Source: JAJXZP01 sp963787185 | GTDB lineage: Bacteria; Spirochaetota; Spirochaetia; Treponematales; Rectinemataceae | NCBI GenBank assembly: GCA_963787185.1 | Contig: CAWBCC010000009.1 | Coordinates: forward strand, 248,001-312,000 | Direction of reading: 5' to 3' | DNA length: 64,000 bases | Shown: positions 51,526 to 60,163 of the stretch, in pieces | Layout of the letters: each line of letters begins with the position of its first letter | How positions within the stretch are numbered: position 1 is the first letter of the stretch | Notes under the pieces: generated by a model | What the model saw: the letters and a program-made list of their open reading frames with translations, nothing else | Told to the model about the DNA's origin: nothing | Databases searched by the model: none | Program-made: the position numbers and the translations under genes

Positions 51526-53220
51526 ATGGCTTCCGATATAGTTGATCTTGTGGTCTGCGCGCAGTGCGGCAAACGCGATGCCGCTGTTTTCATCCGACGC
51601 AAGGTCGACGCTCAGCGATCTTCGGAGACCGGGAGTCTGCGGGGCAACGATCTTGCCCTCTGTGAAATTTGCGCCCGGTCGCGCGGGCTTGTCGTCGGGA
51701 AAGGCCGCATCGAGCTCCGTATCGGCGAAATCATCGATTCGGCCCTGGATGGCTCGAAGCTGGCCGGTGTCGACGATTCGACGCCGGAGTATTGCCCCGG
51801 CTGCGGCATAACGCTGGAGGAAATCCGTCGCTATGGGCGCTTGGGATGCTATCGCTGCGTCGATGCTTACAGACCTATCCTGCGTAGGCGCATCAGGGTC
51901 CGGTCGGCGGAATCGAGTATGGGATCGCCAGGAACCGAGGCGGTCGGCGCAAAGACTGCGGCCTCCGTCCTCCGACTCGAAAGAAACCTTTCCGAAGCCT
52001 TGGGACGCGAAGAGTATGAGCATGCGGCGCATATCCGGGATCTGATTGCCGAACTGGAATCGGCCGGTGTTTCGAGCGGGGAAAAACCGCATCTTCCCGG
52101 CGGACTCCTTTCTTTCCCTTTCGACTTTCCCGCTTTCGCTCCGGCGGAGCCCAGGAGTGATCGAGGCGAAGACTCGGACGTCGTTCTGCGAACCACGGCG
52201 ATCGTTTCGAGGAATTTCGAGGAGCTTCCTTTCGTCGGCAAGGGAAAGACCAGAGCCGCTCCATCGCGCGAGCTCTTCATAGATCTTGTTTCCGGCTTGC
52301 AGGGCTTTCATGCGCAAGCCATGCGATCTCTTCCCGCGAGCTGGCGGCGATCGCTTTCGGAGCGAGCCTACGTTTCCCGGTCCTACGCGGCCGATCCCGA
52401 AGCGCTTCTCGCTGCGAGCGAGGTCGACCCTCTCTATCTTCTTTCGGACGACGGCGAGCATCTGCGATTCGTCGCGCGCCTACCAGGTTTCGGCATTGCC
52501 CGCGCTCTTGAGCTCGCGGAGGGTTGTGCCGAAGATATGGGGAGAATGCTCCCCCGAGGCGCGGCTTTCGCTCGGGATGCCGAGTTCGGCTGGATCTGCG
52601 CACGCCTCGAGGATTGCGGAAGTGCGATCTCGGTCGGCGCGACACTCCATTTGCCGTCTCTCGTGATGACGGGGCTCCATGAGCGCTTCTTCAAGAGCAT
52701 CATGGATCGCGGCGCGATCGTTCGAGGGCTGTATTCATCCGAAGGCGATCCATCGGCGGGTTCGGTTTTCGAGATAGTCGTAGCCTCCGAAGGAGAAAGG
52801 ATCGAGTCGCCGCCGGGCCCCCAGCCGAATCGGCGGACCCAGAGCGAGCTCCTGGAGGCCTTTGTGGGCGCGGCGGTACGCGCCGAGCGCCGCGCCCGCG
52901 AAAGCCTAGCCTCGGGCGACACGGAGGCGGTGCGGGACGCTGCCGGACGAGCTTTTGGAATTCTGCGCTATGCGCAGAAACTGGAAGCGGGCGAAGGATT
53001 ACAGTACCTTTCTCGCTTGAGGCTCGCCGCACTCATCGGTATTCTTCGCGGAGTCGAAGCGGAGGATATGAACCGACTTTTCGAGGAGTTGGGATCCGGT
53101 TCTCTCGCGAAAGATGCCGGTCTCGAGTCGATAGGTGAGCAGGGATGGGATGATGCCCTCAGGGCTCGCCGTCTTCGCGCCGCGATCGCTACGGCGACGA
53201 TCGATGAGGGAGGAAACTGA
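51526..53220 (+). CDS. McsA-McsB fusion with degenerate arginine-kinase site (putative ClpC adaptor)
   Basis: A 564-residue fusion. Residues 1-180 are McsA: four Cys pairs (C11/C14, C46/C49, C90/C93, C108/C111) and a UVR motif at about 148-177 (LERNLSEALGREEYEHAAHI). Residues 215-564 align with the McsB protein-arginine kinase throughout (DPLYLLSDDGEHLRF, VARLPGF, TLHLPSLVMT, GAIVRGLYSSEG, RAERRARES). Key residues differ: DVVLSSRIRLARNL of McsB reads DVVLRTTAIVSRNF (218-231). The catalytic CPTNVGTG reads RLEDCGSA (360-367), with Arg at the Cys, and the following Arg is Ser369. C358 and C364 are nearby. It overlaps clpC by one base (TGATG). Confidence 0.85.
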   Translation: MASDIVDLVVCAQCGKRDAAVFIRRKVDAQRSSETGSLRGNDLALCEICARSRGLVVGKGRIELRIGEIIDSALDGSKLAGVDDSTPEYCPGCGITLEEIRRYGRLGCYRCVDAYRPILRRRIRVRSAESSMGSPGTEAVGAKTAASVLRLERNLSEALGREEYEHAAHIRDLIAELESAGVSSGEKPHLPGGLLSFPFDFPAFAPAEPRSDRGEDSDVVLRTTAIVSRNFEELPFVGKGKTRAAPSRELFIDLVSGLQGFHAQAMRSLPASWRRSLSERAYVSRSYAADPEALLAASEVDPLYLLSDDGEHLRFVARLPGFGIARALELAEGCAEDMGRMLPRGAAFARDAEFGWICARLEDCGSAISVGATLHLPSLVMTGLHERFFKSIMDRGAIVRGLYSSEGDPSAGSVFEIVVASEGERIESPPGPQPNRRTQSELLEAFVGAAVRAERRARESLASGDTEAVRDAAGRAFGILRYAQKLEAGEGLQYLSRLRLAALIGILRGVEAEDMNRLFEELGSGSLAKDAGLESIGEQGWDDALRARRLRAAIATATIDEGGN

Positions 53221-55724
53221 TGTTCAAGGGACTGACGCATCGTGCTCAGCGAGTGCTCACGGTGCTCGCCCAGGACGAGGCAAAGAGAACCCGCTCGGAG
53301 CAGCTTCTGCCGGAGCACGTCATCCTCGCCATAGTCAAAGAGGGTGAGGGCATAGGTTTCAAGGCGATGCGAAGTCTCAAAATCGACACCCTCGAGCTGT
53401 GCGACGAACTCGAACGCTCGATCGAACGTCGCAGATCCGGCTTCGTGCTCGGGGATCTGCCGCTTTCTCGCAGGACACGCTCTCTTCTCGAAGGGGCGGC
53501 CGAAGAAGCCAATATGTCCGGATCGGATTACATCGGAACGGAGCATTTCGTCGTGGCCGCCGCCCGCGAGCCGGGCGCGGCGCTCGAGCGCTATCTGGGA
53601 CGCATCGGCGTGTACTACGAACAGCTGCGCGCCGCGATCCGACTTTTGCGCGAGCCGCCGAATCCCGAAGAGCGCCGCGATAAGGAGCTGCCTCCGTCCG
53701 CGGCCGCTCCCAAACCCGCCCCCGCCCGAACGCCGCTCCTGGACGAATTTGCACGGGACCTTACAGCCTTGGCCCGCGAGGGACGGCTCGATCCGGTGGT
53801 CGGCCGCGAGCGAGAAATCGGCCGCGTCGTGCGCATACTCTCGAGGCGCACGAAGAACAATCCCGTCCTGGTCGGCGAGCCGGGCGTAGGCAAGACCGCT
53901 ATCGTCGAAGGTCTGGCGCAGCGCTTTGCGCGCGGCGACGGTCCCGAGGATCTGATCCGGCGGCGCATATTGGCCCTCGATCTCGCGGCAGTCGTCGCCG
54001 GTACGAAGTATCGGGGCGAGTTCGAAGAGCGGTTGAAAAGGATAATGAAGGAGATCGCGCAGGCGGGCAACGTGGTGCTGTTCATCGACGAAATCCACAC
54101 GGTGGTCGGAGCGGGCAGTGCAGAAGGCACTATCGACGCCTCGAACATGCTCAAACCGGCGCTTTCGCGCGGTGAGGTTCAGTGCATCGGGGCCACGACC
54201 CTCGACGAGTACCGAAGGCGATTCGAAAAGGACGCCGCACTCGAGCGACGTTTCCAGTCCGTGCTCGTCGAAGAACCCAGCGGGGTGGAGGCGATCGAGA
54301 TACTCGAGGGCGTCAAGGAACGCTACGAAGAATTCCACGGTGTGGCCTATAGCCGGCGTGCCGTCGAATCGGCCGTGGAGCTCGCGCGACGCTACGTGAC
54401 GGATCGCTTTCTCCCCGACAAGGCCATAGACCTGCTCGACGAGGCGGGCGCGCTCAAGAAAGTGCTTCATCCCGTCAAACCCGCCGAACTCGGCGAAATA
54501 GAGGAGGAGATACGCCGCCTCACGGAAGAAAAGCTTGCGTTGGTCTCTACCCAGAACTACGAAAAGGCCGCGGAAACGCGCGACAGGGTGCGTCGGCTGA
54601 AGGTACGGCTCGAATCCATAAAGACTATGTGGGACGAATCGGGACGCAAGGAACGCGTCGTCGTCACCGAAGAAGAGGTGCGCGAAGTGCTCTCGGAAGC
54701 CACCGGGATACCGCTTTCCCGGCTCGCGGAAAGCGATGCCGAGCGGCTGCTTCATCTCGAAGACGAGCTTCATCGCAGAGTCATCGGCCAGGACGAGGCC
54801 TTGTCGGCCATAGCCTCGTCCGTCAGACGCAGCAGGGCGGGGGTCTCCGACGGCAGAAGGCCGATGGGCTCCTTTATTTTTCTTGGGCCCACCGGTGTAG
54901 GCAAGACCCTCGTCGCCAAAAGTCTGGCGGAATACCTCTTCGGAAGCGAAGACGCTCTTCTGCGCATCGACATGTCGGATTTCATGGAGCGGCATAACAC
55001 GTCGAGGCTCGTGGGCTCGCCTCCAGGCTACGTCGGCTACGACGAAGGCGGCATGCTGACCGAGCGCGTTCGCCGCCATCCCTACAGCGTCATACTCTTC
55101 GACGAGATAGAGAAGGCTCATCCCGAGGTCTTCAACCTGCTTCTCCAGCTGCTCGAAGAGGGCGAGCTGCGCGACAATTTGGGCCACGTCGTCTCCTTCA
55201 GGACCAGCGTCATCATCATGACGAGCAACGCGGGCGCCAGGGAGATTTCGGTCGGAGGACTCGGATTCAGACCGGACGATCGACTTCTCAGCTATGCCGA
55301 GATAAAGAGTTCCGCCCTCTCGGAACTGAAGCGCCGCTTCAATCCCGAGTTCGTCAATCGAGTCGACGACATCGTGGTTTTTAAGCCTTTGAATCAGGCG
55401 GAGATACGCGAGGTTCTCGAGCTTCTTCTGGCGGAATTGTCCCGGCGTCTAGCCGAACGAGGCGTGGCGCTTCAGGTCCGCAACTCCGCCAAGGCTTCGT
55501 TGGCGGAACGCGGCTACGATCCGACCTACGGAGCGCGACCGATGCGCCGTCTCATTCAATCCGAGATCGAGGACCGCTTGGCGGCCGAGATTCTCGCCGG
55601 GCGGCTGAGCCCCGGAGCCTGCGCCTATGTCGATGTCCGCGACGGCCGCATTCTGATGCGATCTCGCCGCGCGGGTGTCAGACGGGGCGATCCGCCCGTA
55701 CCGTCTGCCGGCATGGTCGGTTAG
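53220..55724 (+). CDS. clpC: ATP-dependent Clp protease ATPase subunit ClpC
   Basis: An 834-residue Hsp100 unfoldase that feeds ClpP. Order: the N-domain of two Clp repeats (to about 145), with Glu32 in LLPEHV and Glu108 in YIGTEHF at the positions of the phosphoarginine-docking glutamates of B. subtilis ClpC; AAA-1 with GEPGVGKTAIVEG near 220; the middle domain with a UVR-like coiled coil NYEKAAETRDRVRRL near 440; AAA-2 with GPTGVGKTLVAKSLAE near 558; and C-terminal D2-small with YGARPMRRLIQ. Translation is coupled to the McsA-McsB fusion upstream. The ctsR repressor normally found in such operons is absent. Confidence 0.95.
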   Translation: MFKGLTHRAQRVLTVLAQDEAKRTRSEQLLPEHVILAIVKEGEGIGFKAMRSLKIDTLELCDELERSIERRRSGFVLGDLPLSRRTRSLLEGAAEEANMSGSDYIGTEHFVVAAAREPGAALERYLGRIGVYYEQLRAAIRLLREPPNPEERRDKELPPSAAAPKPAPARTPLLDEFARDLTALAREGRLDPVVGREREIGRVVRILSRRTKNNPVLVGEPGVGKTAIVEGLAQRFARGDGPEDLIRRRILALDLAAVVAGTKYRGEFEERLKRIMKEIAQAGNVVLFIDEIHTVVGAGSAEGTIDASNMLKPALSRGEVQCIGATTLDEYRRRFEKDAALERRFQSVLVEEPSGVEAIEILEGVKERYEEFHGVAYSRRAVESAVELARRYVTDRFLPDKAIDLLDEAGALKKVLHPVKPAELGEIEEEIRRLTEEKLALVSTQNYEKAAETRDRVRRLKVRLESIKTMWDESGRKERVVVTEEEVREVLSEATGIPLSRLAESDAERLLHLEDELHRRVIGQDEALSAIASSVRRSRAGVSDGRRPMGSFIFLGPTGVGKTLVAKSLAEYLFGSEDALLRIDMSDFMERHNTSRLVGSPPGYVGYDEGGMLTERVRRHPYSVILFDEIEKAHPEVFNLLLQLLEEGELRDNLGHVVSFRTSVIIMTSNAGAREISVGGLGFRPDDRLLSYAEIKSSALSELKRRFNPEFVNRVDDIVVFKPLNQAEIREVLELLLAELSRRLAERGVALQVRNSAKASLAERGYDPTYGARPMRRLIQSEIEDRLAAEILAGRLSPGACAYVDVRDGRILMRSRRAGVRRGDPPVPSAGMVG

Positions 55725-55728
55725 CATC

Positions 55729-57201
55729 TCACCCCGATTCGTCCGCGCCGATAAGGGCGCGCAGCTCTTTGAGCCGGGCCTCCTCCAGTTTCACGGAGAG
55801 GTTCCTTTCCTGTGTCGGAATGACGAGGCCTTTGGGGCCTTCCTTCGCCCGACGTAGATACTTGACGAAAGTGTAATAGAGGTTGCCGCCTCCGTTCGAG
55901 CGCCCCTTGGAATAATAGATGGCGAGATTTCCCGCGTCGAGAAGTATCGCCAGGGGGACGCTTTTGCCTCGTTTGGCCTTGATGAAGACATAGGAACCCG
56001 GCCAGTCGCGCGCGTGCATCCAGATATCCGAGCCTCTGACGTGCCGCCTGAGAAGGTCGTCGTTTTCCTTGGCCGATCTGCCGACCAGGATTAGCCAACC
56101 GCTGCGCTCGAGCGACAAACCGGGAAAGCTTCTCGGGCGGCTTGTGCGCGCGGCCCCGCCCTTGGCCATGGCTCTCGCGATGAGAAACGGATTTTGCTCC
56201 TTCTCGAGGACGGAAAGCTCTTCGCCGAGGCTTCGCAGCGAGGCCTCGGCGATTTCGAGCTCCGACTCGACGTCGGCCAGCCCGGAGCGGGCTTTCCGGT
56301 GACGTTCGTAATAGGCTTGAGCATTCGCTACGATGGAAAGCCGCGGATCGACGGGGATGCTCAACTCTCCCCCCCGAAAGAAATCCTCACAATCGAGGTA
56401 CTTCGAGGCGATGGGCTTCGATTGATTAGCCAGCAGAATGTCGCCCAATTCGCGCCAGCGCTCCGCATCGCGGAATTCTTCGGCTCGCTTTTCAAGCTCC
56501 GCTATGCGGGTCTCCAACGAGCGGCTCTTTTTGGCGTACCGTTCGCGCGCCGCGGCGATCAGTCGTTCGCGCGACAGAGCGCCGCCCTGCGCCGCGTAGT
56601 ATTCTTCCACCCGCCGATTGAAGCTGCCCTCGCCCGGAAGATTCCGCACCTCGAAGGTGCGTGTCTCGCTCCTGGCCGGATTTTGCCCCGGCGATAGTTG
56701 CGGCACCGACTCTTCGATGGCGCTGATCTGCCCCGAGGTTTCACCCCGCCGCGGCCTTCTGGCAAGCGCGTCGACGACTATCCCCTCCTGGTCCACGAGC
56801 ACGATATTGCCGGCCCCGCTCCAGAGTCGCACATATAGCCTATAGGAGTGCGCTTCGATAGGAGAGTCGGAGTCTTCGACGGAGCGCAGGACGGAAATGT
56901 CCATTCTGACTATGCGTTCGCTGCCGAGCTGCCGCAACGCTTCGATTCGCCCTCCCCTGACCCTGGAGCGAAGGCACTCCATGAAACGAAGCGGTCTCTC
57001 GGGTTTCGGCGGCGACGACGACAGGAGATGGATGCGACAGGCTCCCTGTGCGATGGAAATGAAAAGTTCCATCGTCTTCCCCGCCTTATAGAGACCGAAA
57101 GAGAGGGCATCGTACGACGGCTGGATGATACGCTCGATCTTGGCTCCCGCGATATCGAGTTCGGAGAGCACGAGGTCGATCTCCTTCCAGTTAAGCGACA
57201 T
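55729..57201 (-). CDS. rqcH: NFACT-family ribosome quality control factor (RqcH)
   Basis: A 490-residue NFACT protein. NFACT-N spans about 1-215 (MSLNWKEIDLVLSEL, FMECLRSRVRGGRIEALRQ, then SERIVRMDI), followed by the coiled-coil HhH/CC-M region, and NFACT-R (DUF814) about 370-470 (WLILVGRSAKENDDLLRR, SDIWMHARDWPGSYVFI). RqcH binds obstructed 50S-nascent chains and adds Ala tails. The DR pair in NFACT-N that RqcH needs reads ER here. It follows secA by 3 bp. It is somewhat shorter than the Bacillus protein of about 570. Confidence 0.85.
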   Translation of the reverse strand: MSLNWKEIDLVLSELDIAGAKIERIIQPSYDALSFGLYKAGKTMELFISIAQGACRIHLLSSSPPKPERPLRFMECLRSRVRGGRIEALRQLGSERIVRMDISVLRSVEDSDSPIEAHSYRLYVRLWSGAGNIVLVDQEGIVVDALARRPRRGETSGQISAIEESVPQLSPGQNPARSETRTFEVRNLPGEGSFNRRVEEYYAAQGGALSRERLIAAARERYAKKSRSLETRIAELEKRAEEFRDAERWRELGDILLANQSKPIASKYLDCEDFFRGGELSIPVDPRLSIVANAQAYYERHRKARSGLADVESELEIAEASLRSLGEELSVLEKEQNPFLIARAMAKGGAARTSRPRSFPGLSLERSGWLILVGRSAKENDDLLRRHVRGSDIWMHARDWPGSYVFIKAKRGKSVPLAILLDAGNLAIYYSKGRSNGGGNLYYTFVKYLRRAKEGPKGLVIPTQERNLSVKLEEARLKELRALIGADESG

Positions 57202-57204
57202 CGC

Positions 57205-59964
57205 CTAGCGGCCGTGACAATGTTTGTACTTTTTTCCCGAGCCGCAGGGGCAAGGGTCGTTGCGCCCGACCTTCGCTCCCGTCCGCACGACGGTGGCGCC
57301 TTCGGGGCGCGAGGCGCCCGCGACGGCAGAGCCGGCTTCCGAGCCTCCCGCGTGACCGCCGCCGAACTGTCCCACTTCATCGTGCGAGGCGTTGACGGAT
57401 GTCGAGATGACCGGCCTGGCCTCTCTCTCCTCCGGGGTCTGGATGCGCACGAAGAAGAGTCTCGTCGCTATCGACCGACGAATGTCGTCGATCATTTGGT
57501 TGAAGATATCGAAGCCTTCGAGTTTGTATTCCGTAAGAGGGTTTTTTTGACCGTAGGAACGCAGATATACGGCCTCTCGCAAGGCCTCCATGCCTTCGAG
57601 ATGGTCGAGCCACCGCGCGTCGATCGCCTGAAGGTACTGGAAGCGGATGAAATGCGAAAGGTTTTCGATGCCGGCGAAATCGAGCTTGGCCTGAATATCC
57701 GAACTAAGAAGCTTCAGTATCGGTTCGCGGAGCGTATCGATGCTTTTCGCCTCGGGGGCGTCGTAGCGCAGCGGCAGCTGGACGTTGAAGCTTTCTTTGA
57801 GCTTCGCCTGAAGATCGGAAAAGGCTTTGGGACCGTCCTTGCGAAGTCCATCTTCATAGGTCGCGAGGATATCGTCGGTCATGTCGAGAGCGGTGTTCCA
57901 GACGCGCTCCCTCAGGTCCGGATCTTTGAGGATGGCATCGCGCTGTTCATAGATGAACTTGCGCTGTTCGTTGAGTACATCGTCGTATTCCAGCAGATGT
58001 TTGCGAATTTCAAAGTTCCGTTCCTCCACCTTCTTCTGCGCGTTCTCGATGGTACGGTTGAGAAGGGGGTGATAGATGGGCTCGCCGGGCTTCATGCCGA
58101 TGCGGCCCATGAGCCCCTTGAGGTTGTCGCCGCCGAAAAGCCGCATGAGGTCGTCGTCGAGCGAAAGGAAGAAGAGCGAACGGCCCGGATCGCCCTGCCG
58201 GCCGGAGCGGCCGCGCAACTGGTTGTCGATTCGCCGGCTTTCATGACGCTCCGTCCCGAGGACATAGAGGCCGCCCAATGAACGCACCTCTTCGTAGTCT
58301 TTCCGCCAGATTTCGTATTCGGCGTCCAGAGCCTTCTTGTACTCCTCATCGGTAGCCGACGAGCCGGCCCTCTTTCTCGCGCGAAATTCGGGGTTTCCTC
58401 CCAACTTGATGTCGGTTCCACGGCCCGCCATGTTGGTCGCGATGGTGACCGATCCTTTGGCGCCCGCCTCGGCGATGATCGTCGCTTCGCGCGCGTGGTT
58501 CTTGGCGTTCAGCACCTCGTGCTTGAGTCCCTTTCGCGTAAGCAAGGCTGCGAGCTTCTCCGATTTCTCGATCGAGACAGTACCGACGAGGATGGGCTGG
58601 CCCTTCTTGTGGACATCGACTATTTCATCGCAGATGGCCTCGAATTTGTCATTCTCGTCGAGAAATACCAGGTCGTTTTCATCCGATCGAACGACAGGTC
58701 GATTGGATGGGATCACGACGACATCCAGATTGTATATTTTTTGGAATTCCGGAGCCTCCGTATCGGCCGTCCCGGTCATGCCTGATATTTTTTTATACAG
58801 TCTGAAGTAATTCTGGAAGGTGATAGTCGCGAGCGTGCGATTTCGCCGGGCAATCTTTATCTTTTCTTTGGCCTCGATGGCCTCATGAAGTCCATCCGAG
58901 TAACGTCGTCCGTGAAGAATGCGGCCGGTGAACTCGTCGACGATCTGCACCTGCCCTTCCTGGACCACGTACTCGACTTCCTTTTCGAAGAGTCGTGTCG
59001 CCCGCATCGCCTGAGTAAAATAGTGGACAAACTCGAAATTGCCTTCGTCGAACAGGGAGCCCTTTATCATGCCCCGTTTTTGGAGAAGCGACTCGATTTT
59101 GTCCATTCCCTCCGAGGTGAAGGAAATTCGTTTGCCCTTTTCATCGATCTTGTAATCGCCTTCCAAAAGCTCGCCCTCATCCTCCTTCGGGTACTCTCCC
59201 GTGGCCGGATCTTTTTTGACCTCGACGAGCGAGCCGGCCATACGAGCCACTTCGTTGACTTTGTAGGTATCGTCGTCGGCGGGGCCGGAGATGATGAGGG
59301 GAGTGCGTGCCTCGTCGATGAGAATGGAATCGATCTCGTCCACTACGCAGAAATTGTGACCCCGCTGGACTCGCCCGTCGGGGCTCCATGTCATGTTGTC
59401 GCGAAGATAGTCGAAACCGAATTCGTTGTTCGTGCCGTAGGTGATATCGCAGGCATAGGCCGTCCGACGAGCCTCGTTGTCCATCCGAGACAGAATACAG
59501 CCGACGCTCAGACCCAGGTACCGGTGAATCTGGCCCATCCACTGCGAGTCCCGCTCGGCCAGATAATCGTTGACGGTGACGACGTGCACTCCGTCGCCCG
59601 AGAGAGCGTTCAAGTAGACGGCCGCTACCGAGGACAGCGTCTTGCCTTCCCCGGTCTTCATCTCCACGATCTTGCCTTGGTGCAAAACGATACCGCCGAG
59701 CACCTGGACGTCGAAAGGGCGTTCGCCGAGCACTCTTCGGGCGGCTTCACGGACCAGAGCGAAAGCTTCGGGGAGAAGATTGTCGAGGCTGCGACCGCTC
59801 TTGTAGGCTTCGCGGAGCCTGATGGTTTCGTCGGGAAAATCAGCCGGCGCCAGGGACATCGCCCAGGGTTCCTTTGCGTTGACGGCATGGAGGAGGGGAA
59901 GCAATGCCCTGACATCGCGTTCCTTTTTGCTGCCGAAGATTGCGGCGAGGATATTCGAACTCAT
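57205..59964 (-). CDS. secA: Preprotein translocase ATPase SecA
   Basis: A 919-residue SecA: NBD1 with Walker A MKTGEGKTLSS near 105 and DEIDSILIDEAR near 210, the preprotein cross-linking domain, NBD2 (IATNMAGRGTDIKLGG near 500, GRSGRQGDPGRS), the helical scaffold/wing domains, and the C-terminal zinc tail NDPCPCGSGKKYKHCHGR. It drives secretion through SecYEG. The ATG at 59964 is the first codon of a typical SecA N-terminus; it lies 7 nt after a -10-like TATTCT with no good ribosome binding site. Confidence 0.97.
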   Translation of the reverse strand: MSSNILAAIFGSKKERDVRALLPLLHAVNAKEPWAMSLAPADFPDETIRLREAYKSGRSLDNLLPEAFALVREAARRVLGERPFDVQVLGGIVLHQGKIVEMKTGEGKTLSSVAAVYLNALSGDGVHVVTVNDYLAERDSQWMGQIHRYLGLSVGCILSRMDNEARRTAYACDITYGTNNEFGFDYLRDNMTWSPDGRVQRGHNFCVVDEIDSILIDEARTPLIISGPADDDTYKVNEVARMAGSLVEVKKDPATGEYPKEDEGELLEGDYKIDEKGKRISFTSEGMDKIESLLQKRGMIKGSLFDEGNFEFVHYFTQAMRATRLFEKEVEYVVQEGQVQIVDEFTGRILHGRRYSDGLHEAIEAKEKIKIARRNRTLATITFQNYFRLYKKISGMTGTADTEAPEFQKIYNLDVVVIPSNRPVVRSDENDLVFLDENDKFEAICDEIVDVHKKGQPILVGTVSIEKSEKLAALLTRKGLKHEVLNAKNHAREATIIAEAGAKGSVTIATNMAGRGTDIKLGGNPEFRARKRAGSSATDEEYKKALDAEYEIWRKDYEEVRSLGGLYVLGTERHESRRIDNQLRGRSGRQGDPGRSLFFLSLDDDLMRLFGGDNLKGLMGRIGMKPGEPIYHPLLNRTIENAQKKVEERNFEIRKHLLEYDDVLNEQRKFIYEQRDAILKDPDLRERVWNTALDMTDDILATYEDGLRKDGPKAFSDLQAKLKESFNVQLPLRYDAPEAKSIDTLREPILKLLSSDIQAKLDFAGIENLSHFIRFQYLQAIDARWLDHLEGMEALREAVYLRSYGQKNPLTEYKLEGFDIFNQMIDDIRRSIATRLFFVRIQTPEEREARPVISTSVNASHDEVGQFGGGHAGGSEAGSAVAGASRPEGATVVRTGAKVGRNDPCPCGSGKKYKHCHGR

Positions 59965-59971
59965 AATCTGT

Positions 59972-60001
59972 AGAATACCTACTTTGAAATAGAGGGGTCA
60001 A
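59972..60001 (-). promoter_or_regulatory. Promoter of secA-rqcH
   Basis: TTGACC (60001-59996), 18-nt spacer, TATTCT (59977-59972) on the minus strand; only 7 nt separate the -10 from the secA ATG, so the mRNA is probably leaderless. Confidence 0.5.
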
Positions 60002-60005
60002 GCGC

Positions 60006-60045
60006 GTCGCGGCCGGTCGACGGTCGCGGCGTTGACAGTCGCGGC
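60006..60045 (+). repeat. Three direct repeats of GTCGCGGC around the lipoprotein promoter
   Basis: GTCGCGGC occurs at 60006-60013, 60023-60030 and 60038-60045, spaced 17 and 15 nt, flanking the TTGACA at 60032-60037. This could be a regulator binding array, but the word is GC-rich and may arise by chance in this genome. Confidence 0.3.
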
Positions 60046-60060
60046 CCCGGCGGGTACTAC
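60032..60060 (+). promoter_or_regulatory. Promoter of the lipoprotein-nnr operon
   Basis: TTGACA (60032-60037), 17-nt spacer, TACTAC (60055-60060). The leader to ATG 60164 is about 97 nt and strongly self-complementary: GGGCATAT (60081-60088) with ATATGCCC (60138-60145), and GGGACG/CGTCCC (60119-60124, 60130-60135). Confidence 0.5.
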
Positions 60061-60163
60061 TTTTGTGGGATAAGGACAGCGGGCATATGCCGAACCGCGA
60101 CGAACCGCGCGCTCTCCCGGGACGACAGCCGTCCCCGATATGCCCACGATAAAGGGGTTTTCC

